Made by a program: the position numbers and the translations under genes. From Dehalococcoidia bacterium (lineage in GTDB: Bacteria; Chloroflexota; Dehalococcoidia; Lucifugimonadales; UBA3495): 45,878 nt of DNA. Each line of letters opens with the position of its first letter. Position 1 is the stretch's first letter. Below the pieces are notes generated by a model that did not search any database, had not been told where the DNA came from, and saw only the letters and a list, made by a program, of their open reading frames with translations. Below are positions 8,905 to 17,093 of this stretch, piece by piece. Where the stretch lies: contig DUCU01000010.1 in NCBI GenBank assembly GCA_012959605.1, forward strand, positions 1 to 45,878, written 5' to 3'.

Positions 8905-10116
8905 TTGGGACTGGACATGGAACAAACAGTCCTCCAACTGGACCAATTCACCCAGTCGGTGCGTGGGGCCAGCCAAGCCCGAGAAGAACGACTCACGGCC
9001 CTGATAAACTCGGCGTCCGGCATCGATCCGGACACTGCCGCCGAAAAAACTTCAGACACCAAGCAGCGGCCTTATCTGGCGGCTGAGGTTGAAGAATCCC
9101 TGCTCGGCGCTTACCCACCGCCCCCTCCGCTGAAAGACTGGATCGTAGCCGCTGTCGACGGCTCCCATATCGATGTTGACCGGCATTTGCCGGTGGCCTG
9201 CTACCTGCTAAATTTTGGCGGCTGCGTGCTGACCTACGGCTCCAACCCCGACGCCGCACTATTCAGTGAGCCACACTTAGCGACCACCCAAGAAGAGCTA
9301 TACATCTCAGACCCGGCCAACTCCACCGGTGAGGAGATGATCAGCGGCGGACTGCTGGGCTTGGTGCGAACCGTAAAAGAGCTGGAAACCCTGGCCAACA
9401 CCATTGAACAATGCCATCCGGACCTGCCGGTTCTAGGCTTAGTCGATGGTTCCCTTGTGATGTGGCCTCTGTCGGGTCAGGCGTACCGCCCATACATAAC
9501 TGACGCCATCGTAGGTGATGGACTGCTGCCAGTGATGAATCGACTAGAAAAACTGGCTGAGACTCGCCCCGTGGCGTTGGCTGCCTATGTGTCCTTCCCG
9601 CGGAGCACCGAGGCTGTGAACGCAGTCCGCTGTTCCCTTTGCCCCCATGACGTTACTGTCTGCACCCAGTCCTGCAACAACCGCCGTTCCACCCAGCAGC
9701 CCTGCAACGGTGCCAACGAGTTCCTAGACCGGGACCTGTTCCAGCGACTACTTGAGCCTGGCTGGCGTTCCCCGGTCTACAAGACCAACTCCTCAGTATC
9801 CAGAGAGTCTTACAACGAAGCCAACAAGGTCTACTTCTTCTATATCAACGCGGGCGAGGAGATTGGCCGAGTTGAGATCCCCAAATGGGTGGCCAAGAAT
9901 GAGACTCTGTTGTCGCTAGCCCACGGGCTGGTCTGGGACCAATGCCAGCGCGGTCAGGGCTACCCTGTGGCCATCTCCGAGTCCCACGAACAGGCCGTGG
10001 TCAGCGCCGGGGACCGACGAGTATTCAGGAGGATGCTGGCTGATTCTCTAGAACGCCAGGGCCTCTCAGCAGCCACCTCCCAAAAAGACCGCTCCAAACG
10101 CTCACCCTGGGTGTAG
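8905..10116 (+). CDS. nurA: NurA-domain 5'-3' nuclease
   Basis: A 403-residue protein with NurA landmarks: VAAVDGSH (catalytic Asp85), GLVDGSL (Asp181), and a C-terminal ESHEQAVVSAGDR block with acidic/His residues. NurA works with the HerA helicase in DNA end resection; herA is not in the window. A cysteine-rich stretch between the two halves (CSLCPHDVTVC...C) could bind metal. The TTG at 8905 is preferred because AAGGGAAG lies at suitable spacing; the ATG at 8917 is the alternative. It follows selB by 49 bases and may be co-transcribed. Confidence 0.85.
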   Translation: MGLDMEQTVLQLDQFTQSVRGASQAREERLTALINSASGIDPDTAAEKTSDTKQRPYLAAEVEESLLGAYPPPPPLKDWIVAAVDGSHIDVDRHLPVACYLLNFGGCVLTYGSNPDAALFSEPHLATTQEELYISDPANSTGEEMISGGLLGLVRTVKELETLANTIEQCHPDLPVLGLVDGSLVMWPLSGQAYRPYITDAIVGDGLLPVMNRLEKLAETRPVALAAYVSFPRSTEAVNAVRCSLCPHDVTVCTQSCNNRRSTQQPCNGANEFLDRDLFQRLLEPGWRSPVYKTNSSVSRESYNEANKVYFFYINAGEEIGRVEIPKWVAKNETLLSLAHGLVWDQCQRGQGYPVAISESHEQAVVSAGDRRVFRRMLADSLERQGLSAATSQKDRSKRSPWV

Positions 10117-10136
10117 TATCCTTCGATAAAAATACA

Positions 10137-10320
10137 AAGTCCCTTCCCCCAGAGGGAGAGGGTTAGGTTCGACAAGGTAGGAGATGGGGGCCACTCTCCA
10201 CTTCCTGTCAACTTCAATATTCGAAACATGCTTAAAACCTGTCATTCTGAGGTGAGAAGCGACGAAGAATCTTCCAATCAACACTTTGGCAGACCCTTCA
10301 CCTAGCTCAGGGTGACATTT
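10137..10320. repeat. Degenerate dispersed intergenic repeat
   Basis: The 269-base gap between nurA and the nitronate monooxygenase is noncoding. It contains CCCTTCCCCCAGAGGGAGAG, then TGTCATTCTGAGGTGAGAAG with CGACGAAGAATCTT next to it, and later CTCAGGGTGACATTTC. The outer parts (TGTCATTCTGAG / CTCAGGGTGACA) form imperfect inverted repeats. The composition resembles the degenerate palindromic intergenic repeats seen in many environmental bacterial genomes. Confidence 0.5.
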
Positions 10321-10385
10321 CAGAAACTCCGCTCAATCGGGGCCAGAACCGACTATTTTATCAACATATCATTGGAGTTCCAAAA

Positions 10386-11360
10386 ATGATCACAACCAGA
10401 CTCTGCACTCTGCTTGGAATAGACTTTCCGATTATCAGCGCCCCTATGACCGGCACCGCCACTGCTGAACTTGCGGCGGCGGTATCAAGAACCGGCGGCT
10501 TTGGAATGATTGGCGCATCATTGAACCCAGACCCAACGTGGCTCAAAGACCAGATACAAGCAGTCAAGGAGAAGACCGACCTACCCTTTGGCGTGGGTTT
10601 TATCAACTCAGCGTCCGGCTTGGAAAAAAGTGTTGAGGCCGCGCTGGACGCCAAGGTAGCTGCCGTAGGTTGTTCATTTGCTGACCCAACCGAGTTCATC
10701 GCCCAGGCCAAGAACGCGGGCGTAAGGTCATTTGCCCAGGTGCAGACCTTGTCCGACGCTAAAAAGGCGGTGGCTGCCGGAGCCGACGTGATCGTCGCCC
10801 AAGGAAGCGAAGCTGGCGGGCACACCAGCTACATGGGAACTCTGTCATTCGTACGTGCCGTGGTTAAGATTGCCGGGGATATACCAGTGGTGGCTTCAGG
10901 CGGAATTGCGGATGGACCTGGATTAGCCGCAGCTCTGATACTTGGCGCTGAGGGAGTTTGGCTGGGAACTCGGTTTGTTGCCAGCCTGGAATGGGCGGGG
11001 CCAGAGTGGGTCAAGGGCCAGGTGGTAATCGCAGACGCCGACGCCACGATTCTCACCAAGGTCTATGACCTAGTGACCGACGCACCATTCCCTCCTAGCG
11101 TTGGCGACCGGGTAATTGCCAACACTTTCACAGATACATGGCACGGTCGCGAAGCAGAGATGATGACCCGACAGAGTGAATTGAATGAAGACGTTGCCAC
11201 TGCCACCGCTGCGGGGGATGCCACGACCGCGCCGATACGCGCTGGGGCAGCTTCAGGCCTGATTCGCTCGGTGGAACCAGCGTCCTACATCATCAGAGAG
11301 CTAATGTCCCAAGCCGAAGCCGTCCTAAAAAACCGGACAAAGACGCTACTGGGCGGTTAG
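10386..11360 (+). CDS. Nitronate monooxygenase family flavoprotein
   Basis: A 324-residue FMN-binding TIM-barrel protein. Landmarks are the N-terminal PIISAPMTG segment, GSEAGGH (residues 140-146, phosphate/flavin region) and PVVASGGIADG. The family (2-nitropropane dioxygenase / nitronate monooxygenase, including FabK-like enoyl reductases) oxidises alkyl nitronates or reduces enoyl substrates; which applies here cannot be settled from sequence alone. GGAG lies 8 nt upstream of the ATG. The gene converges with the next one, and the two stop regions overlap by 4 bases. Confidence 0.88.
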   Translation: MITTRLCTLLGIDFPIISAPMTGTATAELAAAVSRTGGFGMIGASLNPDPTWLKDQIQAVKEKTDLPFGVGFINSASGLEKSVEAALDAKVAAVGCSFADPTEFIAQAKNAGVRSFAQVQTLSDAKKAVAAGADVIVAQGSEAGGHTSYMGTLSFVRAVVKIAGDIPVVASGGIADGPGLAAALILGAEGVWLGTRFVASLEWAGPEWVKGQVVIADADATILTKVYDLVTDAPFPPSVGDRVIANTFTDTWHGREAEMMTRQSELNEDVATATAAGDATTAPIRAGAASGLIRSVEPASYIIRELMSQAEAVLKNRTKTLLGG

Positions 11361-12550
11361 GGCCGACCCACTCCCAAGTAATCTGCCAGATCTGAAACTT
11401 GGTTGAACTCACCCACGATCTTGAGAAAATCTTCCAGACTGTCTAAGTTGTCACGGACATCTTCTAGTTGGTCTCCGATGGGGCTAACTGAGCCAGCGCC
11501 AGTGGCGTAGGAGCCGTGAAAGGCGAAGAAGGCCTGGTTGATTTTGCGGATGAAGTAGCCATTTTCCTCTAGGAATTGCCTACGCTCTTCCATGTATGCT
11601 TCGGCTTCCTCGATTCGGCCATCAGTCAGTAATTCTTCTGCCTGAATCCGTGTTTCCCGCATCTCTGCGGTGAAGTCGAATTCGTCCGGGTCTGATGGCG
11701 TATTTGAAGGCTCTGGCTCTCGGTTGACCACCTCTCCGGTCATGGCGGTGAAGGCACGGTCTCCTATTGTCTCTCCGCCGATACTCGCTGCAGTCTCGTT
11801 CAGAGTGGTCATCTCGGCGTTATCCCAGAAGTGCTGGCCCAACGGCTGGAAGAAGAACCAATGGTGCAGCCACTCGTGCGCGGTGATGATCAAAGCGTCG
11901 TGGAGGGAGCCAGTCGCCGATACCACACTGGGGTAGGTTGCGACTCCGCCGGTACTCACGATCAAGGCCGAAACATCATCTTCGCGGAATATCAGGTCCT
12001 CCAACTCTCCGCGCAGTAAGCCCGATAATCCGGGTTTAAGCAGTGTGGAGTTGATCTGGGCGATACGGTCTCTGGGCGAGATTATCAGCGCCCCGGGTGA
12101 TGCCGCATAGACCACGTCGACTGGTGGGAAAATAACTCCGATGCGAGAGACAAATCCCTCTTGGGCAATAATCGAGCTAATCTCAGATTCCATGGTCTCT
12201 TCAACATCGGGCTGCATATCGCTACGCCGTTGTTCCAGCAGCCGAATCTGTACCGAGTTATCAGACCCGAATTCCCTTTCCAAGTCTCTAATCTGAGATC
12301 GAATGTCAAAGAATTCCTGGGCTTGGGCAATTCGAACTTCCCGAGACGGCTCCGAGTTCCACGGAAGTATGTCCTGCAACTTGTGCGCCCACTTCTCGAA
12401 GAAATGTTCCACTTCCCAGCTCAGCAGACTGTACTTGTGCGGCCCAACGGCAACATCGCTAGGAGACGGGCTGTCACTACCCTGCACCGCGCCAAGCAGC
12501 ACTAGAGTAACGAGAGAAGCCATGAAAAATCGTTTGATTAAAGTAAACAC
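11357..12550 (-). CDS. Secreted HExxH-type putative zinc metallopeptidase
   Basis: A 397-residue protein that begins with a basic N-terminus and a hydrophobic stretch (residues 10-23), ending AVQG, as in a Sec signal peptide. HEWLH at 225-229 is an HExxH zinc motif, and NETAAS (Asn251-Ser256) downstream supplies a glutamate at gluzincin-like spacing. A long coiled, glutamate-rich C-terminal part (about 290-350) follows. I cannot place it in a named peptidase family. The GTG start at 12550 has no clear Shine-Dalgarno; the ATG ten codons in would shorten the signal peptide's basic region. It is probably monocistronic, next to the oppositely read nitronate monooxygenase. Confidence 0.6.
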   Translation of the reverse strand: MFTLIKRFFMASLVTLVLLGAVQGSDSPSPSDVAVGPHKYSLLSWEVEHFFEKWAHKLQDILPWNSEPSREVRIAQAQEFFDIRSQIRDLEREFGSDNSVQIRLLEQRRSDMQPDVEETMESEISSIIAQEGFVSRIGVIFPPVDVVYAASPGALIISPRDRIAQINSTLLKPGLSGLLRGELEDLIFREDDVSALIVSTGGVATYPSVVSATGSLHDALIITAHEWLHHWFFFQPLGQHFWDNAEMTTLNETAASIGGETIGDRAFTAMTGEVVNREPEPSNTPSDPDEFDFTAEMRETRIQAEELLTDGRIEEAEAYMEERRQFLEENGYFIRKINQAFFAFHGSYATGAGSVSPIGDQLEDVRDNLDSLEDFLKIVGEFNQVSDLADYLGVGRP

Positions 12551-12590
12551 GTTTATATACGCCCGGAGGGTAAAAACCAGGCAGTGCCGG

Positions 12591-13757
12591 TTAGGCTAGG
12601 ACTCGGTAGCGGTAGCTGGACTCCATTAAATCTCCCTCTTCAAAGCGGCTGAAACGCAGTGGGGAGATATCCACCGATTTAGCAGCACCCTCTACAATCA
12701 GTTCAGCCATCGTCACCCCAATCATCGGTGACAGCTTAAAACCGTGGCCGCTGAAGCCCACCGCACAATACAGACCTTCGATTCCCGGCACCGCGTCCAG
12801 TATGGGATGCCAGTCTGGCGTGGTGGTGAACAAACCCGACCAACCACCACGGAAATACGCGTCAGACATGGCTGGTATCCGTAGAGCCAAACGGCCCAAC
12901 GCCTCAGCCATCACATCCATGTCCACGCCTTGGTTGTAGGTCTCTAGATCAACCTCGTCCTCCGGTCCAAAGCCCATCATGGTCAGGGCGCTGCCGTCGG
13001 GCCGGAACGAAAACGACTGGGCGATATCACCAACCGTGGGGTGCATGGGCAGTTTGTCCACCGGACGGGTCAATGACGCCACTTGATGGCGCACGGGCAC
13101 CAAAGGCACATCCACTCCCATATCGCCCAGCACGTGCTTGGACCACGGTCCCGCAGCAACCACTGCAATGGGGGTTTCCACTCGGCCCTCTGCAGTGACC
13201 ACCGCTTTGACTCGACCCCCTTCTACTTCAATGGCAGTAGCCGGGTTTCGGAGTGAGATCTCGGCTCCCATATTCCTGGCCGCCGATCCGTAGGATGTGG
13301 TGACCATATAGGGGTCGGCGTAGCCAGACTTGGGTTCCCAAGCCATGAACTCGTCTTCACTTACTGAGACCATCGGCGCAATGTCCCGGAGATCTGCTGC
13401 GGTTACGCGCATGGTATCGATGCCAAGCCCATACTGCATGGACACGTTTCGGGCCAAACCTACGCTGTCTTCAGCTGTCACCACCACCAAGTAGCCGGTC
13501 TCAACAAAGCCCGAATCTCCGCCCACAACTTCTTTGAAATTTATGAAGATTCCCAGGCTCTCCCAGGCCATGATGGCTGTGACCGGATTGGAATAGTGCA
13601 TTCGGCAGATGGCCTGAGATCGGCCAGTGGAGCCGGAACCGAGGACGTCCTTCTCCAACAGCAACGTATCCGTCACACCTAACCTGCCCAGGTTAAACAG
13701 TAAACTGGCGCCGATAACACCGCCGCCAACAACTACAACATCAGCCGTAGATTTCAT
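12591..13757 (-). CDS. FAD-dependent oxidoreductase, DAO / sarcosine-oxidase-like
   Basis: A 388-residue flavoprotein with the N-terminal dinucleotide-binding motif VVVGGGVIGAS and the acidic end of the second strand (LLLEKD), then GSGSTGRSQAICR, the DAO-family flavin segment. Near the C-terminus GLYCAVGFSGHGFKLSP is the family's closing FAD contact. Members oxidise secondary or tertiary amino acids such as sarcosine, glycine betaine derivatives or D-amino acids. A GAGAGGG site precedes the ATG. The substrate is not evident from neighbours. Confidence 0.88.
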   Translation of the reverse strand: MKSTADVVVVGGGVIGASLLFNLGRLGVTDTLLLEKDVLGSGSTGRSQAICRMHYSNPVTAIMAWESLGIFINFKEVVGGDSGFVETGYLVVVTAEDSVGLARNVSMQYGLGIDTMRVTAADLRDIAPMVSVSEDEFMAWEPKSGYADPYMVTTSYGSAARNMGAEISLRNPATAIEVEGGRVKAVVTAEGRVETPIAVVAAGPWSKHVLGDMGVDVPLVPVRHQVASLTRPVDKLPMHPTVGDIAQSFSFRPDGSALTMMGFGPEDEVDLETYNQGVDMDVMAEALGRLALRIPAMSDAYFRGGWSGLFTTTPDWHPILDAVPGIEGLYCAVGFSGHGFKLSPMIGVTMAELIVEGAAKSVDISPLRFSRFEEGDLMESSYRYRVLA

Positions 13758-13790
13758 GCGTGCCCTCTCATTGACATTGCCAAATTATAA

Positions 13791-14900
13791 TCATTCCTCG
13801 TCTTCGAGCAGAGGTAGTTGGCCTGCTTGTGTTGCAATTTTTCGTAAGGCCTCTAGAGAAACCGGCCTGTAAACCCGTGAACGAGTTTTGCCTTCAGTCG
13901 TTAGTAGACCCTTTTGGACCAGGTCTGCCAAGTCCCGGGAGGCAGTTACAGGAGAAACACTAGTTATCTCCAAGTATTCACCTCGCGTGATTTTGCCTGT
14001 CCAAGCTGCGTATATATAGCCATCAATCTGCCTGGTGTGCAAGCCAGTTTCTTCCCCGAATTCATGGAAGCGTTCCATCCTGCGGTGCCAATCAGATATG
14101 TTGGCTACGAGGGAGTCCGACACGGCATCCGTATTGGATGCCGTAAACTCGAGCCATTGTGTGAAATCATATTCTGCGGTAAAACGGGTCCCTAGTGATG
14201 CACGAATGGCCGCAAAATACTCGTCACGTATGTTGAACAACCGAATCTCGGTATTTAGTAATTTCTTGAATCCAAACTCAGTCCTCTGAAGAATCAGCGT
14301 TTCTAAGCCCCTCGCCGTTCTTCGATTGCCATCCCAAAATGGGTGAATTGCAACGAAGTGCAGATGTGCGATGCCAGCCTTAAGCACCGGACTAATGGCA
14401 TCGTCGTCGTCCTTCAACCACAGGGCAAACGACCTCATCAACCCCGGCACGTCCCCTTGGTCGGGTGGTTGATAATCGCCGACCGAATTTGCGCCTTTCC
14501 GATACACCCCCGGTGTCAACATGGCCGAGGCGTTAGCGATGAAGTACCGATTGAGCTGGCGGATTACTAGCTCATCCACTGGAATGTCCCGCTGGTCGCT
14601 CAAGTAATCTATGAATTCATAAGCCTGCAGTGCATTGATATTGTCTTGCTCGTCGGCGTTGTCCGATCGGCTAACCGATTGGGCATCCAATCGGGCCACC
14701 GCCGGCTCATCAAGTTCAGCTCCCTCTATTCTAGTTGTACCAACCGCGCGACCTACTCGCACCTCTCTGCCTAACCAAGCCTCGTGCTTGGGCATGAGTA
14801 GCACGTTTTCAATCAACCACCGTTTGTTTTTAATGTTTTCTAGGTGGGTTTTAATTGTCGGAGTAATTGTATAATTTGGCTGAAAGATACTATCATTCAT
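13791..14900 (-). CDS. Fic-domain protein with N-terminal inhibitory motif and C-terminal winged helix
   Basis: A 369-residue Fic protein. The catalytic motif is HPFWDGNRRTAR at residues 186-197 (His186), and the N-terminal inhibitory motif TTRIEG (residues 55-60) fits the [S/T]xxxE[G/N] consensus of class II Fic enzymes. The C-terminal 80 residues (TRGEYLEITSVSPVTASRDL) form a winged-helix-like domain. Fic proteins typically transfer AMP to target proteins. Here the usual GNGR is GNRR, nearer to the GNKR of Doc, which phosphorylates EF-Tu, so the reaction type is uncertain. No antitoxin gene is adjacent; regulation is probably by the built-in inhibitory helix. Confidence 0.9.
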   Translation of the reverse strand: MNDSIFQPNYTITPTIKTHLENIKNKRWLIENVLLMPKHEAWLGREVRVGRAVGTTRIEGAELDEPAVARLDAQSVSRSDNADEQDNINALQAYEFIDYLSDQRDIPVDELVIRQLNRYFIANASAMLTPGVYRKGANSVGDYQPPDQGDVPGLMRSFALWLKDDDDAISPVLKAGIAHLHFVAIHPFWDGNRRTARGLETLILQRTEFGFKKLLNTEIRLFNIRDEYFAAIRASLGTRFTAEYDFTQWLEFTASNTDAVSDSLVANISDWHRRMERFHEFGEETGLHTRQIDGYIYAAWTGKITRGEYLEITSVSPVTASRDLADLVQKGLLTTEGKTRSRVYRPVSLEALRKIATQAGQLPLLEDEE

Positions 14901-15030
14901 TTCAGATACAACCGTTTATTAATCTCATAATGACATAATTAATAGCATCATACACTAATCGTTGTTTCACCCAGATAGCACAGTAAGCCATCCCTAAAAC
15001 GGCGTTACTTTAAAATTCTGTGCGTGTTTG

Positions 15031-15059
15031 TTGACAGGGATTTTTCGCGAGAGTAGACT
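15031..15059 (+). promoter_or_regulatory. Sigma-70-type promoter of the sulfite reductase leader
   Basis: TTGACA (15031-15036), a 17-base spacer, and TAGACT (15054-15059) make a near-consensus promoter. The -10 box ends 8 bases before the ATG of the leader peptide at 15068, so the transcript should begin at or within about 2 bases of that ATG. The 130 bases upstream (14901-15030) are AT-rich and show nothing else clear. Confidence 0.8.
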
Positions 15060-15067
15060 TTTATCTA

Positions 15068-15136
15068 ATGTTGAAGGTTAACGGTAACCCCTGTGCCTAT
15101 TGTTGTACCTGTATCTGTTACATAGGGATCAGGTAA
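15068..15136 (+). CDS. Polycysteine leader peptide (22 aa), probable cysteine attenuator
   Basis: A short ORF of 22 codons plus TAA. Codons 9, 12, 13, 15 and 17 are all TGT (CAYCCTCIC), so five of nine consecutive residues are cysteine. No Shine-Dalgarno is present and the promoter -10 box is 8 bases upstream, so it should be read from a leaderless transcript. Alternative RNA pairings follow, then an intrinsic terminator and the sulfite reductase gene. The arrangement matches amino-acid leader peptides that sense charged tRNA; polycysteine leaderless ORFs of this kind are described in mycobacteria in front of sulfur-assimilation genes. The function here is inferred. Confidence 0.75.
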   Translation: MLKVNGNPCAYCCTCICYIGIR

Positions 15137-15178
15137 CCTTCGCCGTTTAACGAACAATACGACTAGGAATCCTTGGAG

Positions 15179-15210
15179 CCCACCGATTAAGTTGATCGGT
15201 GGGTTTTTTT
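15179..15210 (+). terminator. Intrinsic terminator / attenuator before the sulfite reductase gene
   Basis: A perfect 9-bp stem (CCCACCGAT at 15179-15187 with ATCGGTGGG at 15195-15203), a 7-base loop and seven T's (15204-15210) lie downstream of the leader peptide and 16 bases before the GGAGG of the reductase gene. It is on the coding strand and between promoter and gene, so it can only act on that gene's own transcript. Confidence 0.85.
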
Positions 15211-15236
15211 AATTGCCCAAAACTTTGGAGGACACG

Positions 15237-17081
15237 TTGACTAGCAATACCTCAACCGGACAGAAAAAGACACTGGAAGCAATTCATAGCGAAAGCTTGG
15301 ATCTAGCCAAGAAATCCGCGAGCATTATTCCCTTCATGGACGATGAGATTGTGAGGTTGGAGGAGGAGTCGGCTAAGTTCGTGGCGGGTGAGTTAGAAAA
15401 CTCGGAATTCACACCCTTCCGCTTGAAGCAGGGTGTCTACGGCCAACGCCAGGCCGATGTCCAGATGATTCGTATCAAACTTCCCGGTGGCATCGTCACA
15501 ACGGAAGCCATGGAAGCGCTGGGCGTTTTCACTGAAAAGTACGCCCCCCTGGGCAAGGGCCACATCACCACCAGAGAAAACTTCCAGTTCCATCACGTGC
15601 CGTTGGCTGAATGCCCGGAGGCCCTACGCCTGCTCGGCGCGGCCGGCATGAGCACACGTGAAGCCTGCGGTAACGTAGTGCGTAACGTTGTCGGCGCTCC
15701 CACATCTGGGGTCTGCACCTCGGAGATCTTCGACCCAACACCTTATTTGGCAGCGTTCGTTCGGTTCGCTGTGCGCCATCCCGTAACCCAGGCGTTCCCT
15801 CGTAAGTTCAAGAGCGCATTCACCGGCTGCGATGACCACGACCACGTTGCCGCCGCCATCCAAGACCTGACCTACGTCTCCCAGATAAAAATGGTAGATG
15901 GCGTAGAGAAGAGAGGCTTCAAGGTATTCGTCGCTGGTGGCACGTCCATCATGCCTCGATTGGCCAAGCCTCTATACGATTTCCTCCCTGAAGAAGACAT
16001 TCTCCGGTTGGCCTTGGCTATATTCACCGTCTTCAACAACGCCGACATGCTTCGTAAGAACCGCATGATGGCCCGCTTGAAGGTTCTGGTAGACCGGATC
16101 GGTCTGGATGAATTCAAGACCCTGGTTGAAGCCGAACTGAAAAACATTGGGCCCATCGATCCCAAGCCCTACATGGAAGTTGAAGAGCTCATGAAGGAGA
16201 CCCCTCCTGCATTGGTTCCCAACTCCACCAATGGCCACGATCACGGTCCGGACTACGCCAAGTGGTACAACACCAACGTTGAAGCCCAGAAGCAAGATGG
16301 CTACTACGTGGTACACATAAAGCCGGATCGCGGAAATATCTCCGCCTCCCAGTTCCACGCGCTGGCCATAATCATGGAGAAGTACACCGGCGGTCGCGCA
16401 CGGGTTAGCCAAGAACAGAATCTGCTCCTACGGTTCGTCCCGGAGCACATGCTCCATGACGTGTTCGACGAACTAACCAAGATTGGCCTGGCGGAAGCCG
16501 ATGCCAACTCCATCAGCAACGTAGTCTCATGCCCCGGCACAGACAGTTGCAAACTGGGTATCACGTCCTCCATGGGTCTGGCTGGCGCCATTAAAGAAGA
16601 GATTGATAGCTGGAACGGCCTCACACAAGACGAGGGTGTCAATGACATCCGCATCAAGATGAGCGGCTGCCCCAACGGTTGCGGTCTGCACCACATCGCC
16701 AACATTGGCTTCCACGGTGCGGCCACCAAGGGACCAGACGGCGAGCAGATTCCCGCCTACGAGATGTTCTTAGGCGGCAACTACGGCGACGTCAACGTCC
16801 AGGACTCCCGTATCGGCACGCGTATTCCCAGGATCAAGATACCGGCCAAGTCCGTCCCCGGCGTACTGAAACAGGTTGTTTCTTACTACAAGGGCAACCG
16901 CTCAGACGGCGAGAAGTTCAACCAGTTCCTAGACCGCGTCGGGCTGGAAGAAGTGACCGAGGTTGCCCAGAACGCCGAACAGGCCATCGCCAACGCCACT
17001 CCCGGTTCAGACCTGTACGTTGACTGGGAACGCACCAACATCTACAAGTTGGAACGGGGCGAGGGCGAGTGCGCCGTATAG
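15237..17081 (+). CDS. Ferredoxin-type sulfite/nitrite reductase (siroheme, [4Fe-4S])
   Basis: A 614-residue two-repeat siroheme reductase. The siroheme-binding segment TTRENFQFHHV lies in the first half. The coupled cluster ligands are Cys432 and Cys438 (CPGTDSC) with Cys478 and Cys482 (SGCPNGCG), the last being the bridging siroheme ligand. Enzymes of this family reduce sulfite to sulfide or nitrite to ammonia with six electrons from ferredoxin. The cysteine-codon leader upstream favours assimilatory sulfite reduction. The TTG at 15237 is chosen because GGAGG (15227-15231) is 5 nt upstream; an upstream in-frame TTG at 15213 lacks a site. HemD follows after 12 bases. Confidence 0.92.
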   Translation: MTSNTSTGQKKTLEAIHSESLDLAKKSASIIPFMDDEIVRLEEESAKFVAGELENSEFTPFRLKQGVYGQRQADVQMIRIKLPGGIVTTEAMEALGVFTEKYAPLGKGHITTRENFQFHHVPLAECPEALRLLGAAGMSTREACGNVVRNVVGAPTSGVCTSEIFDPTPYLAAFVRFAVRHPVTQAFPRKFKSAFTGCDDHDHVAAAIQDLTYVSQIKMVDGVEKRGFKVFVAGGTSIMPRLAKPLYDFLPEEDILRLALAIFTVFNNADMLRKNRMMARLKVLVDRIGLDEFKTLVEAELKNIGPIDPKPYMEVEELMKETPPALVPNSTNGHDHGPDYAKWYNTNVEAQKQDGYYVVHIKPDRGNISASQFHALAIIMEKYTGGRARVSQEQNLLLRFVPEHMLHDVFDELTKIGLAEADANSISNVVSCPGTDSCKLGITSSMGLAGAIKEEIDSWNGLTQDEGVNDIRIKMSGCPNGCGLHHIANIGFHGAATKGPDGEQIPAYEMFLGGNYGDVNVQDSRIGTRIPRIKIPAKSVPGVLKQVVSYYKGNRSDGEKFNQFLDRVGLEEVTEVAQNAEQAIANATPGSDLYVDWERTNIYKLERGEGECAV

Positions 17082-17093
17082 GGCGTTACTGAT

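Noticed and set aside
15060-15236. A known riboswitch class (SAM, cobalamin, T-box) before the sulfite reductase
   Set aside because: None of the conserved motifs I know for these classes is present, while a Cys-rich ORF explains the leader structure better.
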